64,000 nucleotides of DNA, taken from NCBI GenBank assembly GCA_021324305.1, contig JAJPJI010000009.1, positions 1-64,000 on the forward strand, written 5' to 3'. Made by a program: the position numbers and the translations under genes. The first letter of the stretch is position 1; each line of letters begins with the position of its first letter. This document shows positions 16,801 to 26,695 of the stretch, piece by piece. The DNA is from Gammaproteobacteria bacterium. Its GTDB lineage: Bacteria > Pseudomonadota > Gammaproteobacteria > DSM-16500. Under the pieces are notes generated by a model, which saw only the letters and a program-made list of their open reading frames with translations, was not told where the DNA came from and made no database searches.

Positions 16801-18710
16801 CACCCAAATCTTCAAAGGTAAAACCGGCCTATACCGCAGAAGCAATTGAAGTATTAAGCGGTCTTGAACCGGTGCGCCGCCGGCCTGGCATGTACACAGA
16901 TACGACCAATCCTAATCATCTTGCCCATGAAGTCATTGATAACAGTGTCGATGAGGCATTAGAGGGATTTGCAAAACGCATCGATGTCATACTCCACAAG
17001 GATGGCTCTCTTGAAGTTGTTGATAATGGCCGCGGCATGCCAGTGGATATTCATCCAGAGGAAAAAGTTTCTGGTGTCGAACTGATTCTCACCCGTCTGC
17101 ATAGCGGTGCAAAATTTTCGAATAATCAATATCGTTTTTCCGGCGGTTTGCACGGTGTCGGCGTTTCTGTTGTCAACGCGCTCTCAAAAAAACTTGAAGT
17201 CACGATCAGGCGCAATGGCAATGTATATTCTATGAAATTCGCGCATGGGGAAAAAAGTACTGACTTGCAGTTACTTGGCAAGGCGAACAAGGGTGAATCA
17301 GGAACCAGTGTCCGTTTCTGGCCTGAGGAAAAATATTTTGATTCCGCACGCTTTTCCCTGAACAAATTAAAGCATACCTTGCGTGCCAAGGCAGTGCTCT
17401 GCCCTGGCTTGCATGTCACCTATACCGATGCTGTGTCCAATGAAACTGAAGAATGGTATTACGAAAATGGATTGAGCCATTATCTGCAGGAAGCCATTGG
17501 CAGCGCTGAACGAATTCCTGATGAACCTTTTCTTGGCTCATTTGCCAGCGAGCGCGAGGCAGTTGACTGGGCAGTCACCTGGCTGCCGGATGACGGCAAT
17601 GTCGTTGCCGAGAGCTATGTTAACCTGATCCCGACTCCGCTAGGCGGCACGCATGTGTCGGGATTCCGCACCGGACTCTCGGAAGCATTACGCGAATTTT
17701 GTGAATTCCGCAATTTGTTGCCGCGCGGCATCAAATTAACGGCAGATGATATATGGGAGCAATGCGCGCATATCGTTTCCGTCAAGTTACATGATCCGCA
17801 ATTTGCCGGTCAGACCAAAGAGCGGCTGTCATCGCGCGAATGTTCAACCTTTGTTTCCGGCGTAGTAAAAGACGCATTTAGCCTCTGGCTCAATCAGCAT
17901 GTCGCCATGGGTGAAGCATTAGCCAATCTCGCCATTGTCAATGCGCAAAAACGCCTGAAGGCAGCGCAAGCTGTCGCGCGCAAAAAAGTCACCGCAGGTC
18001 CTGCTCTGCCCGGCAAGTTAATTGACTGCACACTGCAGGATGTCAAGCGCAGCGAGCTGTTTCTGGTCGAAGGCGATTCAGCAGGCGGCTCGGCAAAACA
18101 GGCTCGCGATCGCGAATTCCAGGCTGTCATGCCCTTGCGTGGAAAAATTCTTAATACCTGGGAAGTGGATTCCGGTGAGATTTTATCTTCACAGGAAATT
18201 CATGATATTTCCGTTGCCATCGGTGTCGATCCGGGCTCAACCGACTTGTCTGGATTACGCTACGGCAAAATCTGCATACTTGCAGACGCTGATTCAGATG
18301 GAAATCATATTGCTACCTTGCTCTGCGCCTTGTTCGTTAAACACTTTCGTCCACTGGTAGCGGCGGGACACATTTTCATCTCCATGCCGCCGCTCTTTCG
18401 CGTCGATCACGGAAAGGAAATTTACTACGCCCTGGATGAAGCCGAAAAGCAGGGAATACTCGACCGTATCAGCGCCGAATACAAAGAAAAGAAGCCCAAA
18501 GTAAATGTGATTCGATTTAAAGGATTGGGCGAAATGAACCCGATGCAATTACGTGAAACAACTATGGATCCCGAGACACGCCGGTTAATGCAGCTCACGA
18601 TCAAGGAAAAGGATGATACGGATGAAATGCTTGATATGCTCCTCGCAAAAAAGCGGGCATCTGATCGCAAGGCTTGGCTGGAGCAAAAAGGCAATCTGGC
18701 GGATGTGTGA
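16785..18710 (+). CDS. parE: DNA topoisomerase IV subunit B
   Basis: ParE is the ATPase subunit of topoisomerase IV, which decatenates daughter chromosomes. The GHKL ATPase domain shows VRRRPGMYTDTT, EVIDNSVDEALEGFA, the lid segment GGLHGVGVSVVNALS and a TOPRIM domain with LVEGDSAGGSA, MPLRGKILN and DADSDGNHIATL. IRFKGLGEMNP is at the end of TOPRIM. Length 641 aa and lack of a long GyrB-type insert mark it as ParE. It overlaps nudF and is followed 96 bases later by parC. Confidence 0.96.
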   Translation: MADKITPKSSKVKPAYTAEAIEVLSGLEPVRRRPGMYTDTTNPNHLAHEVIDNSVDEALEGFAKRIDVILHKDGSLEVVDNGRGMPVDIHPEEKVSGVELILTRLHSGAKFSNNQYRFSGGLHGVGVSVVNALSKKLEVTIRRNGNVYSMKFAHGEKSTDLQLLGKANKGESGTSVRFWPEEKYFDSARFSLNKLKHTLRAKAVLCPGLHVTYTDAVSNETEEWYYENGLSHYLQEAIGSAERIPDEPFLGSFASEREAVDWAVTWLPDDGNVVAESYVNLIPTPLGGTHVSGFRTGLSEALREFCEFRNLLPRGIKLTADDIWEQCAHIVSVKLHDPQFAGQTKERLSSRECSTFVSGVVKDAFSLWLNQHVAMGEALANLAIVNAQKRLKAAQAVARKKVTAGPALPGKLIDCTLQDVKRSELFLVEGDSAGGSAKQARDREFQAVMPLRGKILNTWEVDSGEILSSQEIHDISVAIGVDPGSTDLSGLRYGKICILADADSDGNHIATLLCALFVKHFRPLVAAGHIFISMPPLFRVDHGKEIYYALDEAEKQGILDRISAEYKEKKPKVNVIRFKGLGEMNPMQLRETTMDPETRRLMQLTIKEKDDTDEMLDMLLAKKRASDRKAWLEQKGNLADV

Positions 18711-18806
18711 TGACGGAATCGTCATTGCAATCTACCACAGGATGCGCGGCAACCCAACCAGCAACATGATTTCGCGATGACACTAACAAAGATATAAAGG
18801 TAACCC

Positions 18807-21050
18807 ATGGCAACAGCAAATAACATTGAACATATTGCGCTGCGAGAGTACGCAGAAAAAGCCTATCTCGACTATTCCATGTATGTCATTTTGGATCGCG
18901 CCCTGCCGCATATCGGTGATGGATTGAAACCAGTCCAGCGCCGCATCATTTATGCCATGTCCGAACTGGGATTAAAATCGGTTTCCAAATTCAAAAAGTC
19001 AGCGCGCACGGTTGGCGATGTGCTCGGTAAATTCCATCCGCATGGTGACATGGCATGTTATGAAGCACTTGTCCTGATGGCGCAGCCGTTTTCCTATCGT
19101 TATCCATTGATTGAAGGTCAAGGAAATTTCGGCTCTCCCGATGATCCGAAATCGTTTGCTGCCATGCGCTACACCGAATCCCGCCTGTCAGCATACGCTG
19201 ACAGCCTGCTCGCTGAGCTAGAGGAAGGCACCGTTGACTGGGTTCCCAATTTTGATGGCACTTTACGCGAACCCGCCTTGCTGCCAGCCCGTCTGCCCAA
19301 TGTTCTGTTAAATGGAACAACCGGCATCGCGGTGGGTATGGCGACGGATATTCCGCCGCACAACCTGCGCGAGCTTGTCAACGCACTTATTCATATTCTC
19401 GATAATCCCGATGCCACCCCGGGTGACATATTCAAGCATGTCCCTGGTCCGGATTATCCAACCGAAGCCGAGATCATCACGCCCAAATCTGAAATCCGTG
19501 ACATTTACCGTACCGGCAATGGCGCCATCCGCATGCGCGCTGTGTATACCCAGGAAGAGGATGAAATTGTCATTACTGCACTGCCCTATCAGGTTTCAGG
19601 AGCAAAAATCCTGGAGCAGATTGCCCAGCAAATGCAGGATAAAAAACTTCCGCTTGTTTCCGACTTGCGTGATGAATCCGATCACGAAAATCCGACCCGG
19701 CTGGTGATTGTCCCAAGATCAAACCGTGTCGATATTGCCGCACTCATGGATCACCTGTTTGCAACTACTGACCTGGAGCGCAGTTATCGCGTGAATTTAA
19801 ACATGATAGGACTGAATGGACGTCCACAAGTTAAAGGCCTGGTACAGATTTTAAATGAGTGGCTGGAATATCGTATCGCGACAGTCAAACGCCGTCTCAA
19901 CCATCGTCTTGATGCCATCAACCATCGTTTGCATATCCTCGAAGGATTGATCATCGTCTATCTGAATCTGGATGAAATCATCCGCATTATTCGCAAGGAA
20001 GATGAGCCCAAACCAGTCCTGATGAAACGCTACAAGCTCAGCGAGGAACAGGCTGATGCGATTCTTGACACCAAATTGCGTCATTTGGCCAAACTCGAAG
20101 AAATGCAGATCCGTCGCGAACAGGATACATTGTCGAAAGAACGGGATGAAATTGAAAAAACACTGGCTTCATCTGCGCGCATGAAAAAACTGATCCGCCA
20201 GGAACTATCTGTCAGCGCTGAAAAATATGGCGACAAACGTAAATCGCCCATTATTGAGCGCAAGGAAGCGCAGGCAATGAAGGAGACCGAAATACTTCCA
20301 ACCGAGCCGCTTACCGTTATTTTATCAAGCAAGGGCTGGGTACGCGCTGCAAAAGGACACGAAATTGATCCGACCAGTTTAAGTTACAAAGCTGGAGACG
20401 AGTTCCTGTCATCAGCGGCGGGACGCAGCAACCAACCTGCTGTATTCCTGGATTCAACAGGCCGTGCCTATTCATTGCCGGCGCATACGCTGCCATCCGC
20501 GCGCGGACAGGGAGAGCCATTGACCGGAAAACTCAATCCCCCTCCCGGCGCTGAATTTATAGGATCTCTGTTTGGTGAGCCAGAACAATTATACGTACTT
20601 GCATCAGACGCAGGTTATGGATTCATTGTCAAACTAGCCGATTTGTACGGGAAAAACCGTGCGGGCAAAGCTGTTTTGTCTCCACCAAAAGGATCGCGTG
20701 CACTCACTCCGAAACTCATCACAGACATCGAGAAAGAGTATGTCGCCATCGTTTCCAATATAGGCAATCTCCTGATATTCCCTCTCAAGGAATTGCCCGC
20801 ATTGGCAAAAGGGAAAGGCAATAAAATGATAAGTATTCCGGGCAGCAAGGTCGTCTCTCGCGAAGAATTCGTCAAGGATATCGCCATTGTGAATGAAAAG
20901 CAGAATATCCTCATCATCGGTGAAGGAAAGCCTTTCACGTTAAAACCCAGTGACTGGAAAAATTTTATCGGTGCCCGCGCTCACAGAGGCCATAAACTGC
21001 CTCGAGGCTGCCGCAGCGTTGGCAAGTTAAGAGTAGAGAATACCGGATAA
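18807..21050 (+). CDS. parC: DNA topoisomerase IV subunit A
   Basis: ParC is the DNA-cleaving subunit of topoisomerase IV. The winged-helix region has the catalytic Tyr (Y122 in MRYTESRLS), the preceding [12 protein letters not shown] and the NFGSPDDP loop. The C-terminal part carries the beta-pinwheel repeats ([22 protein letters not shown]). Length 747 aa is normal for ParC. The residue equal to E. coli S80 is Met (HPHGD-M82-ACYE86), the main site of quinolone resistance substitutions. The ribosome site AAAGG lies shortly before ATG 18807. Confidence 0.96.
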   Translation: MATANNIEHIALREYAEKAYLDYSMYVILDRALPHIGDGLKPVQRRIIYAMSELGLKSVSKFKKSARTVGDVLGKFHPHGDMACYEALVLMAQPFSYRYPLIEGQGNFGSPDDPKSFAAMRYTESRLSAYADSLLAELEEGTVDWVPNFDGTLREPALLPARLPNVLLNGTTGIAVGMATDIPPHNLRELVNALIHILDNPDATPGDIFKHVPGPDYPTEAEIITPKSEIRDIYRTGNGAIRMRAVYTQEEDEIVITALPYQVSGAKILEQIAQQMQDKKLPLVSDLRDESDHENPTRLVIVPRSNRVDIAALMDHLFATTDLERSYRVNLNMIGLNGRPQVKGLVQILNEWLEYRIATVKRRLNHRLDAINHRLHILEGLIIVYLNLDEIIRIIRKEDEPKPVLMKRYKLSEEQADAILDTKLRHLAKLEEMQIRREQDTLSKERDEIEKTLASSARMKKLIRQELSVSAEKYGDKRKSPIIERKEAQAMKETEILPTEPLTVILSSKGWVRAAKGHEIDPTSLSYKAGDEFLSSAAGRSNQPAVFLDSTGRAYSLPAHTLPSARGQGEPLTGKLNPPPGAEFIGSLFGEPEQLYVLASDAGYGFIVKLADLYGKNRAGKAVLSPPKGSRALTPKLITDIEKEYVAIVSNIGNLLIFPLKELPALAKGKGNKMISIPGSKVVSREEFVKDIAIVNEKQNILIIGEGKPFTLKPSDWKNFIGARAHRGHKLPRGCRSVGKLRVENTG

Positions 21051-21076
21051 TATTCGACCGGAGCAACAAACCCGAT

Positions 21077-21105
21077 TTGCCAGCCGGCAAGGTGCAGGCT
21101 GGCAA
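21077..21105. terminator. Inverted repeat between convergent parC and coiled-coil gene
   Basis: TTGCCAGCC (21077-21085) and GGCTGGCAA (21097-21105) form 9-base perfect arms with an 11-base loop. It sits between two convergent genes as expected for a shared terminator, but no clear T-run follows on either strand. Confidence 0.45.
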
Positions 21106-21133
21106 TGATCACAAGATGCTGTTTTCCTCAATA

Positions 21134-23152
21134 TCAGGTCGATGATGTCAATGATATTTTCTTATCCTGCCTGTCTTGATCCAGCAACGTTATAACTGGC
21201 ATTGATTCAGGCCCACCTTGTGGCGTAAACACCGTGGTAAATTGCATAAGCGCCTCTACAGTACCATTGTTTTCGCTGGATTTAGACCTTGAAGCAGTCC
21301 ATTTCGATGGCGGCAATTTAGGCGGTTTTCGCGGCTCTACTCTTGCTTGAGCTTCACCGTTCTCTTTAACTCCATCCGACCTGACAGATGATAATTCCGT
21401 CTGTATCCCGGAATGGTCAACCTGCCTGACTGGTATTCCCTTGCATGATAACGCTTGCTCCAGGAAGTCCTTTTTGGCGTCATCCATTTTTGATTTGGAA
21501 TCAGAATCCGGTTTTTGAGGCAATACTGGCTCTGCGACCATTTCCCGTGGAACGATCTTTGTGCTCATTCGCCTGAAAAGATCCATAAAAGCGGGGTTTT
21601 GTGTCTCGGGAGCACGCAATTTCATATCCTTGAATGCAACTCGCGGCTTCTTTTGGGGCTCTGTTTTTGTTTCTTCTACCTGTACAGCCGTAGCTGAGGA
21701 TTCACTGCCGGATAATTTCGAGGCGGCAGTATTATCGATTTCGTTAACGATGTCCTTCAATGCCCTTGCATCATTTATTTGCGCACGCGATCCATCATTG
21801 TAAAGCGCTTTGAGGGATCCGCGATCCAGAGATTTCGATTTTTCCTGCATTTCCTTGTTTTGCCTTACTTCCATCTGGATTTTAAAATGTGTTTCGAGGA
21901 AGGATTTCAAATTTCCATCCCGGGATTTTTCCCTGACACTGCACTCCATTTGCACTTCTTTTCTTCTGGCTTCCTTTTCCGCTTCCATTCGTTCCTGTTC
22001 ACGCTTTCTTTCCTCTTCTTCCTTTTTTGCCTGTTCTTCCTGCTCCTTTGTAAGCGGAACCATTGCCATCACGCCATTTAATGTTTTGCCTGCAAGAGCG
22101 ATCTTGGCCTTTGCAAGTTGTCCGCGCATTTTTTCCAGTTCTTCCTTCTTACGCTTGATTTCATCTTTCTCCTTGAGATAAGTCCAGACTGCCGCTTCAC
22201 CAACTTTTTTTGCTTCCTGCATGATCGTTTCAATTTCCTCTATTGAGAGTGTTTTGATGTCGAATTCAGGGTTTAAAAGCAACAGTTTTTGCCTCGCCGA
22301 TTCAAGTTCGGATTCACGTTCCTGCTTTAATTCATTGAGTTTACGCAATTCATTTTCACGCTCGACTTTTTCCTGCTCTATGTCTTTCAACTTGACCTGA
22401 AAATCCTTCAACATATCCTGCTGCGTATTTTCAGTCTTGATAATTTCCGCGTCGGTTGTTTTCTGTTTCTGTTTAAGCACAGTTAACTGTTTTTCACTCT
22501 CGATCAATTCTTCCTGTTTACGGAGAAGATCAAGCTGCAAATTCAGTATTTCCCTTTCTTTTCTTAGTTTTTCCTGGTTGATCTGATCGAGTTTTAATTC
22601 TTCTTCCTTGAGTTTATTCTCTGCCTGGATGCGATGCTCAATCGCCTCAAGCAATAAGTCTCTTAATATGATTCGTTCTCTTTCGATAAGAATGAAATTG
22701 GGATTATAACCATGCAGTTTTTTTATCAGACGTTCCAATAATTTGGTGTTCGCCGACGTATCCTCCCAACCGCCTTCCTTTAATAATTCAACAACTGCTT
22801 CCATCGTGGTTTTGGGTTTTGAGACCTCGACTTGAGCAGTAGAGCCGGGTGAGCTTTCCGTCGTTGTACTGGTTTTGGATGCGTGATTTTCGGCGTAATT
22901 TGCCGGCGTTTCCGGTTTGACATCCCGATTAGCATTCCTGAATTCTTCTATGGTGCTATCGATTTTAGATACTCTGGCCCTGGAGTAAAAAATAAACCAG
23001 AACCATGAATCCCTGGGCGCGCCGTATTCCTTCCGGACCTCTGACATTATGGAGAGAAATTCAGTCTGATTGACGTGTCTGATGTAATAAGCCAGATCGT
23101 ACGCTGTCTGTTCCAGGTTTTTAATAGGGTCGCGAAGCCGGGATTCAGCCAT
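21134..23152 (-). CDS. Large coiled-coil protein, candidate secreted effector
   Basis: No known enzyme domain was recognised in this 672-residue protein. An N-terminal helical module (residues 1-70, with YYIRHVNQTEFLSIMSEVRKEYG and DSWFWFIFYSRARVSKIDSTI) is followed by a Ser/Thr-rich linker. A second small domain (TTMEAVVELLKEGGWEDTS) precedes a long charged coiled coil of about residues 170-420 (KLKEEELKLDQINQEKLRKE, EEEERKREQERMEAEKEARR). The tail is disordered and proline/serine-rich. There is no signal peptide. A strong AGGAGCACTC ribosome site precedes ATG 23152. The layout resembles Legionella and Coxiella Dot/Icm substrates; that is inference. The spacer upstream holds a PmrA-like box. 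Confidence 0.65.
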   Translation of the reverse strand: MAESRLRDPIKNLEQTAYDLAYYIRHVNQTEFLSIMSEVRKEYGAPRDSWFWFIFYSRARVSKIDSTIEEFRNANRDVKPETPANYAENHASKTSTTTESSPGSTAQVEVSKPKTTMEAVVELLKEGGWEDTSANTKLLERLIKKLHGYNPNFILIERERIILRDLLLEAIEHRIQAENKLKEEELKLDQINQEKLRKEREILNLQLDLLRKQEELIESEKQLTVLKQKQKTTDAEIIKTENTQQDMLKDFQVKLKDIEQEKVERENELRKLNELKQERESELESARQKLLLLNPEFDIKTLSIEEIETIMQEAKKVGEAAVWTYLKEKDEIKRKKEELEKMRGQLAKAKIALAGKTLNGVMAMVPLTKEQEEQAKKEEEERKREQERMEAEKEARRKEVQMECSVREKSRDGNLKSFLETHFKIQMEVRQNKEMQEKSKSLDRGSLKALYNDGSRAQINDARALKDIVNEIDNTAASKLSGSESSATAVQVEETKTEPQKKPRVAFKDMKLRAPETQNPAFMDLFRRMSTKIVPREMVAEPVLPQKPDSDSKSKMDDAKKDFLEQALSCKGIPVRQVDHSGIQTELSSVRSDGVKENGEAQARVEPRKPPKLPPSKWTASRSKSSENNGTVEALMQFTTVFTPQGGPESMPVITLLDQDRQDKKISLTSST

Positions 23153-23313
23153 GAGTGCTCCTCCGTGAGTATAATAAAAATGTATTTAGTTGACCGGATT
23201 ATTAATTCGAATTCTTCTTCGTAATAATTAAGTCGTTCCGTCATTATGTGACTATCAGCCCTTGATATTCAATAAGTATAAACACCTAAAAGCTATTGAA
23301 AAAACAGCGTTTT

Positions 23314-23330
23314 CTTAAGGAAACCTTAAA
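23314..23330. promoter_or_regulatory. PmrA-like box in divergent spacer
   Basis: CTTAAG (23314-23319), five bases, then CTTAAA (23325-23330). On the minus strand it reads TTTAAG-N5-CTTAAG, an exact match to YTTAAK-N5-YTTAAK, the tandem 11-base-period site bound by the PmrA response regulator. It lies in the 274-base spacer between two orphan genes (23152 and 23427). No good -10 lies at the expected distance, so which gene it serves is open. The rest of the spacer holds no gene. Confidence 0.5.
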
Positions 23331-23426
23331 TAACGCGCTGCAACGTGCAGCCTGTGAGATTGACACCTCATATTCCAATGTGTAAGTTGGCGCTCATACC
23401 AACCAGCACCATTTAGGCAAGTGATC

Positions 23427-25088
23427 ATGTATAGCAGGCGGAATTTCAAAAACTCTGAGAAGCTTGACACCATCGCGTTATATACGATGCTGGCGTTTAT
23501 GCTGACAGTTGTCGTGTTTGTTATTTATGCGCATCTTAAAAAACACCTCAGAAAAAACCGATCCAGAGCAACTCGCATACCGTCGTATTCGTCTGTCAAA
23601 ATTGCGTCCGAAAAACAGCCACAATCAACCCAGTCGGCCAACTCCTTCAAACAGACAGCCTCTTCCGGCAGCGTTAATCTGAGGATGGAAACGCCATTAT
23701 CACCGTCGTTCGCGATTGATATGCTCACAGAACACGGTCGTTCAAAAAAAACAAAAATCCGGCGAAGCGACAGCAATAAAAAATCGACCGCTTACGTTCA
23801 GGACTTAATCAGAATGCGCACCAGTTATAAAACCAGCCGCGAAAAAGAAATAGACAAAGAAACAAAAAAAGAAGAAGAAAAAAAATTACAGCATAAACTC
23901 GAATGGCAGGCTGAATTGCAAAAGAGAAAACTTCAATTGTCCTTGGTTTTACGGTCTTCTGAATTTCAGCAAGAACCGAAGGATGAAAAGCTTGAAACTG
24001 AAGCGACGCCATCCTCATCGGAATCAGCAATGATTCCTGCAAGATCCGTGGTTCGCGAAGCCAAGCTGAAATTACACGAAAATGCCAAATATTTATTAGA
24101 CTTTTCATACCTTCAGCATGTAAATAGCCAGGATAAAATGACTTCCGATTTTATCATGACGCTTGCGTTTGTTTATCGCTATCATCTATATAATCTTGCC
24201 CGTCGTATTCTATACGATGCAAACGATAATAATTCCAACAAGGCGGTCAAATTACGAACCCTGATTGTTCATGCGACCAACAAGATCAATATTTCCTCCA
24301 GCGTTATTCTAGAAACACAAAAGCGGTTGCGGGATTTTGTTTCAGCCGAAGTCGCACACCTGACCCAGCGTTTTAGTTATATCTGGCAAGGATCTGATCG
24401 AACAATTCAGGAACTCGTAAAATTATCAGGCAACCCCATCAGTCATTTTACATTTGAAACCATGGACACTCTCCCCCTGTCCAGAATGTTTTATCAGAGT
24501 GAAAAGACATTCTCAGATTCATCCGATTCTCCAACAAACATTTCCATAATAAATTTATATGCCTGGATGAAACAAAAAGTTATCCCGTTCATTAACTTTC
24601 TTAATGAAATGTCGACAGCTTGGGATCGCGACAATCCATCCAGCAGCAACAGTGAAAACAGATATCACGATGCAATAAAATTCATGATCATCATTCTGGG
24701 TAATTACTGTACCAGGTATAACCGCACTCGCGTTTCACATGCCTACTCGATGCTTGAACCGAAGAAAGATATCGCTATCGCAAAAATAACTGAATTCATG
24801 AGTCTGTGCCGTAAAGCGAGAAATTCGCTGGCACATGACATTTTTCAATTGGGCGCATCTGATTTATCCAACCTGCTTTTGCTGGCAAGCGAGATAGCCA
24901 GTGCGGCTGCTGTTCCCGAGATTGACAATCTGGATACGCTTTTGTCTCCTGGCAGCGGCCTTGCATCTGAAGCGTTGCCGCGTCTTAGCACCGTGTCGGA
25001 ATTATTTGGCACTTCGTCTAACATGCAAACCCCCAGCCCCGACGCAAAGGCTGAATCTTCACCGGCGTTATTGAAAAAAAACAGCTGA
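23427..25088 (+). CDS. Membrane-anchored helical protein with HEPN-like RNxxxH motif
   Basis: The 553-residue protein has one N-terminal transmembrane helix (LYTMLAFMLTVVVFVIYAHL) followed by a basic stretch (KKHLRKNRSRATR), giving a cytoplasmic-side anchor. A disordered Ser-rich region and a short charged coiled coil (KEIDKETKKEEEKKLQHKLEW) lead to an all-helical C-terminal domain from about residue 210. That domain contains RNSLAHD at residues 465-471, matching the R-x4-H signature of HEPN domains. Whether it is a ribonuclease, a binding module or a coincidence is unresolved. ATG 23427 is preferred to GTG 23421. It is divergent from the 672-aa coiled-coil gene. Confidence 0.6.
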   Translation: MYSRRNFKNSEKLDTIALYTMLAFMLTVVVFVIYAHLKKHLRKNRSRATRIPSYSSVKIASEKQPQSTQSANSFKQTASSGSVNLRMETPLSPSFAIDMLTEHGRSKKTKIRRSDSNKKSTAYVQDLIRMRTSYKTSREKEIDKETKKEEEKKLQHKLEWQAELQKRKLQLSLVLRSSEFQQEPKDEKLETEATPSSSESAMIPARSVVREAKLKLHENAKYLLDFSYLQHVNSQDKMTSDFIMTLAFVYRYHLYNLARRILYDANDNNSNKAVKLRTLIVHATNKINISSSVILETQKRLRDFVSAEVAHLTQRFSYIWQGSDRTIQELVKLSGNPISHFTFETMDTLPLSRMFYQSEKTFSDSSDSPTNISIINLYAWMKQKVIPFINFLNEMSTAWDRDNPSSSNSENRYHDAIKFMIIILGNYCTRYNRTRVSHAYSMLEPKKDIAIAKITEFMSLCRKARNSLAHDIFQLGASDLSNLLLLASEIASAAAVPEIDNLDTLLSPGSGLASEALPRLSTVSELFGTSSNMQTPSPDAKAESSPALLKKNS

Positions 25089-25123
25089 ACCGATTTTTCC
25101 ATCTCTTCCGGCGGGACAACTTC

Positions 25124-26155
25124 TTATACGCTTCTTTTTTTAAGCCATCCAGCAATAAATGCCGGCATGCTTTTTCCGACCTTGTCGCTGATATAAATCC
25201 CGATATGGCCGCTGGGGAATATCTTTTGCGTATAATCATGTGATCCAGCATATTTTTTAAGGCAGCGGCTCGCGCTGACAGGAATAATTTCATCATCACG
25301 CGCCATGACGTTCAATACAGGAATAGTGAGGTTGGCGAGATTAACACGCTTTCCATTCGAATAATATTCTCCCTTTATCAACTTGTTCTGTTGATAAAAC
25401 TGGGTGATTAACTCCTTGAATGATGCTCCGGTTTGATCTGGTGCATCATATAGCCATTTTTCGACACGCAAAAAACGATCCGTCTTTTCCCTGTCAGATA
25501 AGTTATCGATGAAACGTAAATATTTCTTGCCGACAAGTTCAAATGGGCGCAAGGAAATAAAGAAATTCGTCAGCCAATCGCCGGAAACATTGCCCGCTAT
25601 ATCAACCAATGCATCAACATCCAGATTTTTGAATATTTGACCTATCACATTCTCCCTGGTCTGAAAATCAATGGGAGCTGTCACCAATACCAGGTTTTTT
25701 ATGGTCCCGAATAAAATTGAATAGCAGATGCAAATCAAGCCTCCCTGGCAAATACCCAGCAGGTTGATTTTTGGCTGCTGACTGCGTTCAATTATGTTTT
25801 CCACACAATGATGCAGGTATCTGGAAATATAGTCATTCAGGGAAATATGCTTGTCTTCAGCATCCGGATAGCCCCAATCCAGCAAATACACATCCATGCC
25901 ATTCTGAAGCAGCCTTCCTATAAATGAGTTATCCGGGAACAAATCCAGAATTTCAGGCCGGTTGACTGTCGCAAACACCACCAGCAGGGGAACAGGATCC
26001 AGCTTTTCTGTTTTGGCCTTGTAATGATAGAGCTTTACCTTGTCATTCTGGAAAACCAGTTCTCTTGGATTGTATTCGTATTTGATGTCACGTATTCGCG
26101 CCACTTCCGCCATTCCAAGCGAAATCCTTTCCAGAAATTCGATATCGTCTAGCAT
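25124..26155 (-). CDS. phaC: Class III poly(3-hydroxyalkanoate) synthase subunit PhaC
   Basis: PhaC polymerises hydroxyacyl-CoA into storage polyester on granules. The alpha/beta-hydrolase fold shows the lipase-like box GICQGG with nucleophile C136, the catalytic Asp in ARDDEIIP and His in SGHIGIYI. The segment YLLDWGYPDAEDKHISLNDYI is characteristic. At 343 aa it matches class III, which needs a PhaE partner, and phaE lies just upstream (34 bases). It is the last gene of maoC/pta-phaE-phaC. The ribosome site is weak. It is convergent with the 553-aa gene. Confidence 0.93.
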   Translation of the reverse strand: MLDDIEFLERISLGMAEVARIRDIKYEYNPRELVFQNDKVKLYHYKAKTEKLDPVPLLVVFATVNRPEILDLFPDNSFIGRLLQNGMDVYLLDWGYPDAEDKHISLNDYISRYLHHCVENIIERSQQPKINLLGICQGGLICICYSILFGTIKNLVLVTAPIDFQTRENVIGQIFKNLDVDALVDIAGNVSGDWLTNFFISLRPFELVGKKYLRFIDNLSDREKTDRFLRVEKWLYDAPDQTGASFKELITQFYQQNKLIKGEYYSNGKRVNLANLTIPVLNVMARDDEIIPVSASRCLKKYAGSHDYTQKIFPSGHIGIYISDKVGKSMPAFIAGWLKKRSV

Positions 26156-26189
26156 ATGAATTGTCTATCAGGAACGAATACGCAGGCTG

Positions 26190-26663
26190 TCATTTCGGCA
26201 GCGCCGATTTCCAAAAATGAATCGCCGCATTCATGAATTCACCATAAGCTTCCTGATAGGATTTGGAATGCATCGATTTTGAATAAACTTCATTACAGCA
26301 GTTCAACCATAAGTCATAAAGTTCACGGACACTTTTTACTGGCTGATTTTCCCTTGCCCGCTGCGTCCATTGCTGAACCAGCATGTCAGTTGCATCCATG
26401 CACATTTTCATCATCATTTTCCAGTAATTTTCGAATGCTTTCTGCTGCTCCCCAAGCTGCGCCGATTGCCATTGCTGTTTAAGAGAATCCAACCATTGGT
26501 TAACCAGTTTCATGTTCTCTTCCGGATTCGCGGACGCGCCAGGAGCAAACATTTCTTTAAGATTTTTTTCGGCGCTGTCATAAAACTCCCGGCTTTGCTT
26601 CATCCATAATTCATACCAACCGGTATCGAAATTGAATTTATCCTTGTTCTTGTCCTTGCTCAT
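26190..26663 (-). CDS. phaE: Class III PHA synthase subunit PhaE
   Basis: PhaE is the non-catalytic partner that activates class III PhaC. This form is short (157 aa, against 300 or more in many photosynthetic bacteria). It is rich in aromatic-charged helices (WYELWMKQSREFYDSAEKNL, WLDSLKQQWQSAQ, YWKMMMKMCMDATDMLVQQW) and has a C-terminal YGEFMNAAIHFW segment typical of the family. ATG 26663 is set by an AGGAG 9 bases upstream; a GTG lies two codons earlier. Context with phaC makes the call firm. Confidence 0.85.
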   Translation of the reverse strand: MSKDKNKDKFNFDTGWYELWMKQSREFYDSAEKNLKEMFAPGASANPEENMKLVNQWLDSLKQQWQSAQLGEQQKAFENYWKMMMKMCMDATDMLVQQWTQRARENQPVKSVRELYDLWLNCCNEVYSKSMHSKSYQEAYGEFMNAAIHFWKSALPK

Positions 26664-26695
26664 GCTCACTCTCTCCTGAATTGGATAATCAAGTT

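Noticed and set aside
21810-22181. Plus-strand frame rich in Phe, Leu and Ser inside the coiled-coil gene
   Set aside because: It is the antisense of the Lys/Glu-rich coiled coil, which always yields Phe/Leu-rich shadow frames; no ribosome site.
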